Source of the DNA: JBGTLW01 sp041743835
GTDB taxonomy: Bacteria; Planctomycetota; Phycisphaerae; Phycisphaerales; Phycisphaeraceae
NCBI GenBank assembly: GCA_041743835.1
Contig: JBGTLW010000292.1
Location: 1-27,842 of the forward strand
DNA length: 27,842 nt
Direction of reading: 5' to 3'
The notes beneath the pieces are model-generated. The model did no database searches, had not been told where the DNA came from, and saw only the letters and a list, made by a program, of their open reading frames with translations. The stretch's first letter is position 1, and each line of letters begins with the position of its first letter. Shown here in pieces: positions 1 through 7,589 of this stretch. Position numbers and translations under genes: made by a program.

Positions 1-577
1 GGCGCAGCCAGTGCTCGTAGTGGCCGTGGATGTTGACGCCATGATTCAGCGACAGGTCCACGTGCTGGAAGCCGAAGTACGGCCCGTGCCAATCGTTCAT
101 CGCCGGGTCGTGTTCCCAGCGGCGGTTGCACTCTTCGTAGCCGAGGTCGGGGTGGGATTGGGTCGGCGTGAGGTGCAGCTTGCCGACCGAGGCGGTGGCG
201 TAGCCCGCGGCGGCGAAGGCGTCGGGGAGGGTGACGTGGTGCGACGGCAGGGTGCGTGAGCCGGGCGGGTCTTTGCGCTTCTGGACTTGGGCTTGAACGC
301 CCTCACCGAGTTGGGTGTATTCGGCTCGGGGCAGGGGGATGCCGTTGGTCCACACCCCGTGGGCTGCGGGGTAGCAGCCGGTCATGAGCGACGCGCGTGA
401 GGGCATGCACACGGGTGCGGCGGTGAAGTGGCGGTCGAAGACGCAGGCGTGCTCGGAATTCGCGAGGGCATCGAGGTTTGGCGTGAGGGCGAACCTGTTG
501 CCGGTGCAGCCCAGCGAGTCGTAGCGCTGCTGATCGGTGACGATCAGGACGACGTTGAGGCGATGGGGATCGGGCAT
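1..577 (-). CDS. Sulfatase (formylglycine-dependent), 5' part only
   Basis: N-terminal 192 residues of a type I sulfatase; the rest lies beyond the left edge. The start is the ATG at 577 (reads MPDPHRLNVVLIVTDQQRY). The strand NVVLIVTDQQR carries the usual first metal ligands, D15 and Q16. The signature C-x-P-S-R is present as C57-M-P-S-R followed by ASLMTGCYPAAHGVW; C57 is the residue converted to formylglycine in this family. The enzyme would hydrolyse sulfate esters, typically of polysaccharides or choline/aryl sulfates; the substrate cannot be told from this fragment. I see no convincing signal peptide, so either the protein is cytoplasmic or the start is further upstream. It is divergent from the iron-transport operon. 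Family assignment is firm; specificity is unknown. Confidence 0.93.
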   Translation of the reverse strand, partial: MPDPHRLNVVLIVTDQQRYDSLGCTGNRFALTPNLDALANSEHACVFDRHFTAAPVCMPSRASLMTGCYPAAHGVWTNGIPLPRAEYTQLGEGVQAQVQKRKDPPGSRTLPSHHVTLPDAFAAAGYATASVGKLHLTPTQSHPDLGYEECNRRWEHDPAMNDWHGPYFGFQHVDLSLNHGVNIHGHYEHWLR

Positions 578-637
578 GCACGTAATGTAACGCCCGTTGG
601 GGGGCTTGGCTGTGGGACGGAGGGGGATCGCGGGGGA

Positions 638-659
638 CCGCGGGATGGCGATCCCGCGG
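638..659. repeat. Perfect 9-bp stem hairpin with an overlapping alternative stem
   Basis: CCGCGGGAT (638-646) and ATCCCGCGG (651-659) pair perfectly around the loop GGCG. A competing stem, GGGATCGC (624-631) with GCGATCCC (648-655), uses part of the same sequence. The structure lies between two divergent genes, so it is not a simple terminator for either. It may be a REP-like palindrome or part of the sulfatase leader. Confidence 0.6.
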
Positions 660-690
660 CTTTGGGGGTGGGGCCACTTACGAGGACGCG

Positions 691-709
691 ATTGACATTC
701 AGTCTCAAT
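691..709. promoter_or_regulatory. Possible Fur-type operator upstream of iron importer
   Basis: ATTGACATTCAGTCTCAAT is an imperfect 19-bp palindrome with ATTGA and TCAAT ends. Its central 15 bases on the minus strand (TGAGACTGAATGTCA) match the Fur-like pattern TGAGAATGATTCTCA at 12 of 15 positions. A -35-like TTGACA (692-697) lies within it, so repressor binding could block transcription. It is 47 bases upstream of the ferric-binding protein gene. No experimental Fur site from this lineage was compared. Confidence 0.4.
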
Positions 710-755
710 TTGATAGTGTGGCGTCCTGCCCATTCACCACTGCCAGAGATCTCTT

Positions 756-1796
756 ATGCACTATCTAATGAAATTTACGTTAGTTACGTTCGCTGTGGCC
801 GTCGTGCTCGGCAGCCTGACCTTGTTGCCTTCGCGTGCGCAGGAAGCGGCTGAGCCTGCCGTGGCGACGATCACGCTTTATTGCGGGCGGTCTGCGGCAC
901 TGGTGGAGCCGTTGGTCAAGCGGTTCACCGAGGAGACCGGCATCCGGGTTGAGCTGCGTGCGGCCGACACCGCTCAGCTCGCGCTCGCGCTGACCGAAGA
1001 GGGCAACCGCAGCCCCGCGGATGTGTTCTGGTCGCAAGACTCGGGGACGCTGGGGCAACTGGCGTCGCGCGGGTTTCTCGACAAGCTCCCGGCCACCACG
1101 CTGGACCGCGTGCCCGAGGCGTACCGCAGCGATGAGGGTTCGTGGGTGGCCACGTCCGGCCGGTTGCGTGTGTTGGCGTATTCGCCGCAGCGGGTGAAGG
1201 AGGCGGACCTGCCCAAGAGTGTGTTCGATCTGACGGATGCGAAGTACAAGGGCCGGGTGGGTTGGGCGCCCACCAACGCGAGCTTCCAGGCCTTCATCAC
1301 CGCCATGGTGGCCATGCACGGCGAGGAGAAGACCCGCCAATGGCTGCTCGACATGAAAGCCAATCAGGCCAAGCCATTCCCGAAGAACACCGCCCTGGTT
1401 GCGGGCATCGCAAATGGGGAGATTGATCTGAGCCTGCCGAACCATTATTACCTGCTGCGGTTCAAGTCGGCCGACGCCAGGTACCCCGTCGAGCAGACCC
1501 AGTTCGAGAAGGGCGACATCGGGAACATGAACAACCTGTCTGGCGTGGGGCTGCTCAAGACAAGTAAGAACAAGGATGCAGCCCTCAAGCTCATCGACTT
1601 CCTGCTGTCGTCCGAGGCCCAGCAGTACTTTGTCGAGCAGACGTTTGAGATGCCGGTCACGCGCGACCGGATCGCCACCCCCGCGGCCATGCCCGATTTG
1701 CACGAAGCGCTCGACAAGCTGCCGGCGGTGAACCTCAACAAGGTAGAAGACCTTGAGGGTACCCAGAAGCTCTTGCGTGAGGCCGGCCTGATCTAA
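756..1796 (+). CDS. fbpA: Ferric iron ABC transporter, periplasmic binding protein
   Basis: A 346-residue extracellular solute-binding protein of the FbpA/FutA/AfuA group, which binds Fe3+ outside the inner membrane and delivers it to the permease. Residues 1-28 form a signal peptide (MKFTLVTFAVAVVLGSLTLL core, ending in the PSRAQ region). The mature protein opens with the family strand ITLYCGRSAALVEPLVKRF, followed by NRSPADVFWSQDSG. The paired tyrosines Y231-Y232 in NHYYLLRF are the iron-ligand pair known in this family. An internal ATG at 768 (MKFTLV) is an equally good start; neither has a strong Shine-Dalgarno. It is followed after 90 bases by the permease gene, and a possible Fur site lies upstream. 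Fe3+ specificity is inferred from the tyrosines and overall similarity. Confidence 0.92.
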   Translation: MHYLMKFTLVTFAVAVVLGSLTLLPSRAQEAAEPAVATITLYCGRSAALVEPLVKRFTEETGIRVELRAADTAQLALALTEEGNRSPADVFWSQDSGTLGQLASRGFLDKLPATTLDRVPEAYRSDEGSWVATSGRLRVLAYSPQRVKEADLPKSVFDLTDAKYKGRVGWAPTNASFQAFITAMVAMHGEEKTRQWLLDMKANQAKPFPKNTALVAGIANGEIDLSLPNHYYLLRFKSADARYPVEQTQFEKGDIGNMNNLSGVGLLKTSKNKDAALKLIDFLLSSEAQQYFVEQTFEMPVTRDRIATPAAMPDLHEALDKLPAVNLNKVEDLEGTQKLLREAGLI

Positions 1797-1886
1797 AGCG
1801 TGTGCGTCGGGGGCTGGCTTCTCTTACGCTGAGGGCCTTGCGTATCGATTGACGCTGCGCTGGCCCCGCTTGCTGGTCCCGATCTC

Positions 1887-3530
1887 ATGGCGAGCCCCCC
1901 CGTGCTTAAACCCCGACGCCCGCCCCTGCCCTGGTACCTGGTGGTGCCAGCGGTGATGTGCGGGCTCGGCGTTGCGGGGCCGATGGCTTACCTTGTGGTC
2001 CGGGCCTTGAGCATTGAGAGCGACGAACTGCGTCGCATCCTGCTGGACCCGCGGAACCTCGCGCTGCTGGGCAACACGCTCTTGCTTTGCCTTGGGGTGT
2101 TGGTGGTCACGCTGATCCTGGCGCTGCCCGCCGCGTGGCTGACCGCGCGGACGGACCTGCCGATGCGTCGGGTGTTTGCGCTGGGGATGGTCTTGCCCTT
2201 GGCGGTGCCGGGGTATCTGATGGCGTTCTCGCTGCTGTCGCTGGGGGGGTATGTCGGGGCGGTCGCCAAGGTCACCGGCCTCGTCATGGATGAGCCGATC
2301 CGCATCGCGCCGATCCGCGGCTTCTGGGGCGCGCTGATCGCGCTGAGCCTCTACAACTTCCCGTACATGCTGCTGAATCTGCGCGCGGCCTTCCTCTCGC
2401 TTGACCCGACGCTCGAAGAGGTGGGGCGGTCGCTTGGGCGCACACCTGCTCGCGTGTTTGTCAGCCTCGTGCTGCCGCAGCTCCGGCCGGCGCTGGTGGC
2501 GGGGGGGTTGCTGGTGGGGCTTCACGTCGTGGCCGACTTCGGGGTGGTCCACTTGATGGGCTACCACACGTTCAGCTTTGCGTTGTATGAGCGGTACAGC
2601 GCGGTTGATGTGCCGGGCATGGCGTGGTTCGGGCTGATGATGATCGCGCTGGCGGGGGCGATGATCGCGCTGGAGCTTTGGCTGCTGCGTGGGCTGAGGC
2701 TCCACCGCGTCGGCTCGGGTGTCGCGCGGGGGCGGGCGGTCTCGCGGCTGGGCTGGTGGAAGGCCCCGGCTGTGTTGTTTCTCCTGAGTATCTTGTGCGC
2801 GGGCGTGGTCATGCCCACCGCGACGACGGTGTTCTGGCTTTTTGAGCCGACGTTTGCCTCGGCCGGGCAACTGCGCGACAAGCTTACCGATGCGGTGGGC
2901 GACTCGGTGACGGCTGCGGCGTTGGCGTCGACTGTGGCGGTGCTGCTCGCGCTGCCGGTGGCTCTGCTCGCGTCGCGGTACCCCAGCAAGCGTGCGCTGT
3001 CACTTGAACGTTTGGCATACATGGGTTACGCCACGCCCGCGCTGGCGTTTGCGCTGGGCTTGCTGGTGGTGTCGATCTCGGTTGATCGTCTGCTGGTTCG
3101 GTCGGGGGAGACGTGGTTCTATCAATCGCTTGCGGTGCTGGTGTATGGCTACGCGCTGCACTTCATGGCCGAGGCGGTCGGCCCGATCCGCGCGGCACTC
3201 TTCCACGCGACCCCCCGGCTTGAGGAGGCCTCGCGGGCGTTGGGCCACGGCTTTGTGCGGACCTCGTGGTCGGTCACGCTTCCGCTGCTCCGGCCGGGGC
3301 TGCTGGTGAGCCTCGCGCTGGTGTTCCTCTCGGTGATGAAGGAGTTGCCGCTGACCATGCTCCTGAGGCCGACCGGCTTCACGAACCTGGCTTACGAGTT
3401 GTGGGACCGCACCAACGAGCGCCTCTACGCCGACGCCGCGCCCTTTGCTTTGGGTATTCTGGTGGTCTCGTTCGTGTTCGTCGGGGCCCTGCTCGTCGGC
3501 GAGTCAGCGCTGGAAAGGAAGAAGCAGTAG
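1887..3530 (+). CDS. fbpB: Ferric iron ABC transporter, fused double permease
   Basis: A 547-residue inner-membrane permease made of two BPD_transp_1 halves, the usual FbpB/SfuB arrangement; about 12 hydrophobic segments are visible. Each half has an EAA loop that docks the ATPase: LEEVGRSLGRTPARVFVSLV near residues 175-195 and LEEASRALGHGFVRTSWSV near 445-463. The N-terminus starts with a short basic stretch (KPRRPPLP) before the first membrane segment, so the ATG at 1887 is a sensible start. It would form the translocation path for Fe3+ released by the binding protein encoded just upstream, powered by the ATPase encoded 88 bases downstream. A transporter for another substrate is possible, but the three-gene set argues for iron. 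Confidence 0.93.
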   Translation: MASPPVLKPRRPPLPWYLVVPAVMCGLGVAGPMAYLVVRALSIESDELRRILLDPRNLALLGNTLLLCLGVLVVTLILALPAAWLTARTDLPMRRVFALGMVLPLAVPGYLMAFSLLSLGGYVGAVAKVTGLVMDEPIRIAPIRGFWGALIALSLYNFPYMLLNLRAAFLSLDPTLEEVGRSLGRTPARVFVSLVLPQLRPALVAGGLLVGLHVVADFGVVHLMGYHTFSFALYERYSAVDVPGMAWFGLMMIALAGAMIALELWLLRGLRLHRVGSGVARGRAVSRLGWWKAPAVLFLLSILCAGVVMPTATTVFWLFEPTFASAGQLRDKLTDAVGDSVTAAALASTVAVLLALPVALLASRYPSKRALSLERLAYMGYATPALAFALGLLVVSISVDRLLVRSGETWFYQSLAVLVYGYALHFMAEAVGPIRAALFHATPRLEEASRALGHGFVRTSWSVTLPLLRPGLLVSLALVFLSVMKELPLTMLLRPTGFTNLAYELWDRTNERLYADAAPFALGILVVSFVFVGALLVGESALERKKQ

Positions 3531-3618
3531 CCGTTGCGTGGCGATGACCCGCCGAGCCACAACCTTGCAACCAGCCGTCCGATACTTTGACCCGTGACCT
3601 CTTGCCCTCAACCCACTT

Positions 3619-4722
3619 ATGCCCCACTTGCTTTGTGTCGAAGACCTGACGCGGACTTTCCCCGGCCAAAATCGGCCGGTGATCGAGGGTGTGTCGTTCT
3701 GTGTCGAGGCGGGCGAGGTGTTGGCGGTGATCGGCCCCAGCGGTTGCGGCAAAACCACGACCCTGCGGACGCTGATGGGCTTCGAGCGCGCCGAGCGTGG
3801 CCGGGTCAGCAAGGGTGACATGGTGTGTGCGGATTGCGCGACGGGCCTGCACCTGCCGCCGGAGAAGCGGGGCATCGGCATCGTGTTCCAGGATTACGCG
3901 TTGTTCCCGCACATGTCGGTGCTGCGCAACGTGATGTTTGGCATCCCATCCCGGCCGGTGACGCCGCAAGGCGAGGCCGGCCCCAAGCTTTCCGCCAAGC
4001 GCCGCAGGCAGATCGCGCGCGAAGCTTTGTGGATGGTGGGGCTGATGGGCGTGGACGACCGCGCGGTGCAGGACTTGTCGGGCGGGCAGCAGCAGCGTGT
4101 CGCGATCGCCCGGGCGCTTGCGCCGGGTACGAAGGTGGTGCTGCTGGATGAGCCGTTCAGCAATCTCGACCCCGACCTGAGGCAGGCCACGCGGGCGGAG
4201 GTGCGCACACTCGCCAAGCGTGCCGGCCTCGGGGTGGTGCTGGTGACGCACGACCAGGAGGAGGCGTTGTCGCTTGCGGATCGTATCTGCGTGATGCGCG
4301 ATGGTGTGATCTGCCAGGCCGGCCGCCCCGAGGCGGTGTACGCCCATCCGCGCACCGCCTTTGTCGCGCGGTTCCTTGGGCAGACTAACCTTCTGCCCGC
4401 CACCGCGTCGGGGACCGATGTGGCGCAGACCCCGCTGGGCAAGATGCAACTCCACAAGCCCTGCGACGGGGAGGTGCTGCTGTCGATCCGGCCGGAGGAC
4501 CTGTCGCTTGCGCCGGTGACCAGCGGGGACAACGCGGGGCAGGCACACATGGTGGGCAAGGTGGTTGCCCGAGAGTTCAAGGGCCACGACCTGACGTACC
4601 GCGTGCGCGTGGCGGACCGTGAGGTGGCGGTGCAGGTCGAGGCGGGCGCGATGTTCCAGGTGGGGCACGCGGTGCAGGTCGCGCCGATCCGCCCGGCGGT
4701 GGTCGTGACCAACGATCTGTAG
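3619..4722 (+). CDS. fbpC: Ferric iron ABC transporter, ATP-binding protein
   Basis: A 367-residue ABC ATPase that energises the importer from the cytoplasmic face. All motifs are intact: Walker A GPSGCGKT (39-46), Q-loop Q91 in VFQDYALFPHM, signature LSGGQQQR (153-160), Walker B VVLLDE (173-178) and the switch histidine H211 in VTHDQEEA. A C-terminal extension from about residue 240 contains SIRPEDLSL and a TOBE-like regulatory fold, as in FbpC/PotA-type ATPases. The ATG at 3619 has no Shine-Dalgarno, but it gives the normal N-terminus PHLLCVEDLTRTF. A basic insert (KLSAKRRRQ, about 123-131) sits in the helical subdomain. It is convergent with the carboxypeptidase gene, leaving only 25 bases between them. 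Confidence 0.95.
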   Translation: MPHLLCVEDLTRTFPGQNRPVIEGVSFCVEAGEVLAVIGPSGCGKTTTLRTLMGFERAERGRVSKGDMVCADCATGLHLPPEKRGIGIVFQDYALFPHMSVLRNVMFGIPSRPVTPQGEAGPKLSAKRRRQIAREALWMVGLMGVDDRAVQDLSGGQQQRVAIARALAPGTKVVLLDEPFSNLDPDLRQATRAEVRTLAKRAGLGVVLVTHDQEEALSLADRICVMRDGVICQAGRPEAVYAHPRTAFVARFLGQTNLLPATASGTDVAQTPLGKMQLHKPCDGEVLLSIRPEDLSLAPVTSGDNAGQAHMVGKVVAREFKGHDLTYRVRVADREVAVQVEAGAMFQVGHAVQVAPIRPAVVVTNDL

Positions 4723-4747
4723 CGGCGATCCGCCAGGCGAAACCCGG

Positions 4748-6307
4748 TTAATCCAACTCGTATAACGGGCGGAGCTTGCCTTCGAGGTGCCGCATCAATG
4801 GCTCGTGCGACAGCGGCTTGCCGGTCACGTGCTCGCAGAGCTCGGCCGAGGTGTAGGTCATCCCCAGCCGGTGGATCTTTTCGTTGAGCCAGCTGCGCAG
4901 CGGTTCAAAGTCGCCCACGCTGAACATCGCGTCCAGGTCGCCCAGCTCATCGCGTGCGGCCTCAAAGAATTGGGCGGCGTAGAGGTTGCCCAGCGTGTAA
5001 GTCGGGAAATAGCCGATCGCCCCCATCGACCAGTGGATGTCCTGCAGGCAGCCGTGCGCATCGTCGGGCACGTCGATGCCCAGGTACTCGCGGTACCGCG
5101 CGTTCCACGCGCCGGGGAGGTCGCTGACATCCAGCGAGCCGTTGAGCAGCTCGCGCTCGAGCTCGAATCGCACCATGATGTGGAGGTTGTAGGTGGCTTC
5201 GTCGGCCTCGACACGGATGAGGCTTGGGGCCACGCGATTGGCACCGGCGTACACCTGGTCCTCGGTCAGCCCGCGGGCCGCGTCCCCGAAGTGGTCGCGG
5301 AGCTTGGGGTAGGCCCACGACCAGAACGCGCGCGACCGCCCGACCTGGTTCTCCCACAGCCGGCTCTGGGATTCGTGGATCGACAGGCCCACGGGTTCGC
5401 CGCGCGGCGTGCCGATGTGCTCGGGGGGCAGGCCCTGGTTGTAGATGCCGTGGCCCGTCTCGTGCATCGTCGAACCCAGCGCATCGTTGAGCATGTTCTC
5501 GTGGAACCGCGTGGTCATGCGCACATCGAAGCAGTGCGTGCCCGAGCAGAACGGGTGGGCCGACGTGTCGAGCCGGCCCGCGTCAAAGTCGAAGCCCAGC
5601 GCCGCGACAATGTCCCGCACAAACGCATCTTGCTTCGGGACAGGCAGGACCAGCCGGTCAAACGCATCGTCGAGCTGCGCCGCTTCGCCGAGCGCTTCGA
5701 TGAGTGCGACCAGGCGCGGCCGCAGCGGTGTGAAAACGGATGTGACATAGGCGGCGTTGAGCCCGGCCTCGTAGCCGTCCGCCAACGCGTCCCAGGGTTC
5801 GCCGTCGCCGGCCCAGCCGAAGCACTCGGCCTTGCGGATGTTGAGCTCGACGACACGGCGGAGGTAGGGCGCGAAGCCGGGAAAGTTGTTGTCACGCCGG
5901 GCATCCACCCACGCGGCCTTGGCCTCGCTGGTGGTGCGGGCGAGCGCCTCGACCAGGTCGGTCGGGAGGCGTGTGGCTTTGTCGTAGTCCCGGCGGATCT
6001 CGCGGAGGTTCACGGCCGAGGCGCTGGTGGGCGAGGTCGTGAGGGCGGGGTCTGCCTCGCAGGTGTCCAGCCAGTGGCCGATGCGCGGGTCGGTGAAGTG
6101 CTCGTGGCTTAGCCGCGCGAGCAATGCCATCTGATCCGTGCGGTACGCCAGGCCCTTGGCGGGCATCATGGTTTCCTGATCCCAGCTCAGCAGGGAACAC
6201 GTGCTGCTGAGCAGCGAGGCCCGGCGGATGTGTTCGATCAGGTCGAGATAAGCCGGCGGTTCGGGCGGCTGATCCGGCGGCGGTCTGTGGCCAAGGAGCG
6301 AGGGCAT
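4748..6307 (-). CDS. Carboxypeptidase Taq family metallopeptidase (M32)
   Basis: A 519-residue zinc carboxypeptidase of family M32, which removes C-terminal amino acids from peptides in the cytoplasm. The zinc site HExxH is H282-E-T-G-H286, within GSTMHETGHGIYNQG, followed by the family block HESQSRLWENQVGRS that supplies the third ligand region. The N-terminal part (LLSWDQETMMPAKGLAYR) and the C-terminal block (IHWSMGAIGYFPTYTLGNLYAAQFF) are also typical, and the length matches the usual 490-520. The ATG at 6307 (MPSLLGHRPP) was chosen because the frame further upstream stops looking like M32 sequence. No Shine-Dalgarno is obvious. It stands alone, divergent from xseB. Confidence 0.95.
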   Translation of the reverse strand: MPSLLGHRPPPDQPPEPPAYLDLIEHIRRASLLSSTCSLLSWDQETMMPAKGLAYRTDQMALLARLSHEHFTDPRIGHWLDTCEADPALTTSPTSASAVNLREIRRDYDKATRLPTDLVEALARTTSEAKAAWVDARRDNNFPGFAPYLRRVVELNIRKAECFGWAGDGEPWDALADGYEAGLNAAYVTSVFTPLRPRLVALIEALGEAAQLDDAFDRLVLPVPKQDAFVRDIVAALGFDFDAGRLDTSAHPFCSGTHCFDVRMTTRFHENMLNDALGSTMHETGHGIYNQGLPPEHIGTPRGEPVGLSIHESQSRLWENQVGRSRAFWSWAYPKLRDHFGDAARGLTEDQVYAGANRVAPSLIRVEADEATYNLHIMVRFELERELLNGSLDVSDLPGAWNARYREYLGIDVPDDAHGCLQDIHWSMGAIGYFPTYTLGNLYAAQFFEAARDELGDLDAMFSVGDFEPLRSWLNEKIHRLGMTYTSAELCEHVTGKPLSHEPLMRHLEGKLRPLYELD

Positions 6308-6433
6308 GCGGGTAATTCTAACCCCGAATGCTGCTTTCTGGGCACGTCGGACCCCCGGACTTTCGCCGGTGGGTTGCGGTTCAAGCGTCTGGCGATGGTG
6401 GGCTGATTTGCTGCTGGCCCGGCGTTCTGGCGG

Positions 6434-6439
6434 TAAACT
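6434..6439 (+). promoter_or_regulatory. Candidate -10 element (TAAACT) for xseB
   Basis: TAAACT ends seven bases before the xseB ATG, which would put the transcription start on or next to the start codon and give a leaderless mRNA. The -35 region is weak (CTGCTG-like near 6411). TAAACT also occurs upstream of the transglutaminase cluster, on the minus strand at 13949-13944. Confidence 0.35.
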
Positions 6440-6445
6440 CCGGGG

Positions 6446-6688
6446 ATGAGCAAGAAGCCGACGGACGTGGACAAGCTGAGTTTCGAGCAGGCGCTGGAGC
6501 GGCTCGAAGCGATCATCGACCAGATCGAGGCGGGGGAGGTGGGCCTGGAGGATTCGCTCAAGCATTACGAGGCGGGTACAGCCTTGGTCCGTCGGTGCCG
6601 CGCGGTGCTGGACCAGACGGAGAAGCGGATCGCCGAACTGATGCCCGATGCCGCAGGCAAACTCACCGAGGCACAGGAGCAGGACTAG
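6446..6688 (+). CDS. xseB: Exodeoxyribonuclease VII small subunit
   Basis: An 80-residue XseB protein, normal length for the family. Several copies bind one XseA large subunit to form exonuclease VII, which degrades single-stranded DNA in both directions. The diagnostic helix-hairpin-helix pattern is clear: LSFEQALERLEAIIDQIEAG, then the SLKHYEAGTALVRRC and LDQTEKRIAEL blocks. The ATG at 6446 gives the standard MSKKPTD.. start. xseA is not in this window, so the pair is split here. The stop codon overlaps the stop of the convergent transglutaminase gene by four bases (6685-6688). A TAAACT -10-like element just upstream suggests a leaderless message. Confidence 0.95.
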   Translation: MSKKPTDVDKLSFEQALERLEAIIDQIEAGEVGLEDSLKHYEAGTALVRRCRAVLDQTEKRIAELMPDAAGKLTEAQEQD

Positions 6689-7584
6689 CCCTGCGATTCC
6701 ACGGGCTTGACGCAGACGCGAACCTTGATGGTCTGGTCGCCTCCGCCGATGATGACGCCTTTGACCGGGCTGACGTCGGCGTAGTCGCGGCCATAGGCGA
6801 CGGCGATGTGGTGCTCGCCGGGGACAAGGTCGTTGGTCGGGTCGAAGTCGGTCCATCCGTCGGCGGCTGGGTCTCCGCTGCCCGCGTACACCGCGAGCCA
6901 GGCGTGCGAGGCGTCCGCACCGATGAGCTTGGGGTCATCCTCGTTGTGGAACGTGCGCAGGTAGCCCGAGACGTAGCGGGCTGGCAGCCCCAACCCACGC
7001 AGCATGGCGATCTGCAAGTGGGCAAAATCCTGGCAGACGCCCGAGCGTTGGCTAAAGACCTGCTGCACGGGTGTGGAGATGGTCGTGGTGGTGGGGTCGT
7101 ACTTGAAGTCTTTGAAGATGCGGTGCGTCAGGTCCAGCGTCGCTTCGAGGATCGGCCGACCCTCGGGGAATGACTGGCGGGCGTACTCGGTCGCCTCGGG
7201 AAACATCGCGACCTGCGGCGAGTTGAACGCGAACTGGAGGGCGGCGAGCCCGGCTGGGGAGTTGTCCTTGCGCACCGCCTCGCGGACGCGGTTCCACGGC
7301 GGGCTGATGCCGGGGGGCGGGGGTTGCCGGGGTGTGACGTCCACCTCGCTGATGGAGGTGACAAGCATGCGTGTGTGCGGCTCCTGCACGGTGAAGAGCA
7401 TGGTCTGGTTGCCGAAGAAATCGGTGCGGAGGTTGGAGATGCCCGGGGCCGGCTCGACGTTGACCGCGTGCTCCACGCAGTGCTGGTGCGGCAGGTCGCG
7501 CGGGCGCAGGAAGACCTGGTTGTGCCCCACGCTGACGGGCATGGCGTAGGTGTACTCGGTCTGATGGGTGATGCGGTATCGCAT
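6685..7584 (-). CDS. Transglutaminase-like cysteine peptidase family protein
   Basis: A 299-residue protein with the bacterial transglutaminase N-terminal beta domain (residues 1-85, MRYRITHQTEYTYAMPVSVG) and a papain-fold transglutaminase core. The catalytic triad is visible: C184 in RSGVCQDFAH, H227 in ASHAWLAVY and an aspartate in TDFDPTND (probably D248). Such proteins hydrolyse or transfer at amide bonds; the physiological substrate is unknown. The start ATG at 7584 lies five bases downstream of the stop of the ATP-grasp/alpha-E gene, so the two are almost certainly co-transcribed. It is the last gene of the cluster and overlaps the convergent xseB by four bases. I infer a role in processing or coupling the product of the neighbouring amidoligases. 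Confidence 0.92.
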   Translation of the reverse strand: MRYRITHQTEYTYAMPVSVGHNQVFLRPRDLPHQHCVEHAVNVEPAPGISNLRTDFFGNQTMLFTVQEPHTRMLVTSISEVDVTPRQPPPPGISPPWNRVREAVRKDNSPAGLAALQFAFNSPQVAMFPEATEYARQSFPEGRPILEATLDLTHRIFKDFKYDPTTTTISTPVQQVFSQRSGVCQDFAHLQIAMLRGLGLPARYVSGYLRTFHNEDDPKLIGADASHAWLAVYAGSGDPAADGWTDFDPTNDLVPGEHHIAVAYGRDYADVSPVKGVIIGGGDQTIKVRVCVKPVESQG

Positions 7585-7589
7585 GGGGA

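Noticed and set aside
1824..2870. Long open frame antisense to the iron permease gene
   Set aside because: Its translation is rich in Arg, His, Pro and Gln with no domain. It is the usual shadow of a GC-rich gene with strong third-position bias.
4787..6112. Long plus-strand frame opposite the M32 carboxypeptidase gene
   Set aside because: Low-complexity Val/Ala/Arg/Gly translation without motifs, while the minus strand has HETGH and other M32 blocks.
6308..6856. Upstream extension of the carboxypeptidase frame over xseB
   Set aside because: It runs antisense through a clear xseB gene and has no M32 similarity. The ATG at 6307 fits the family start.
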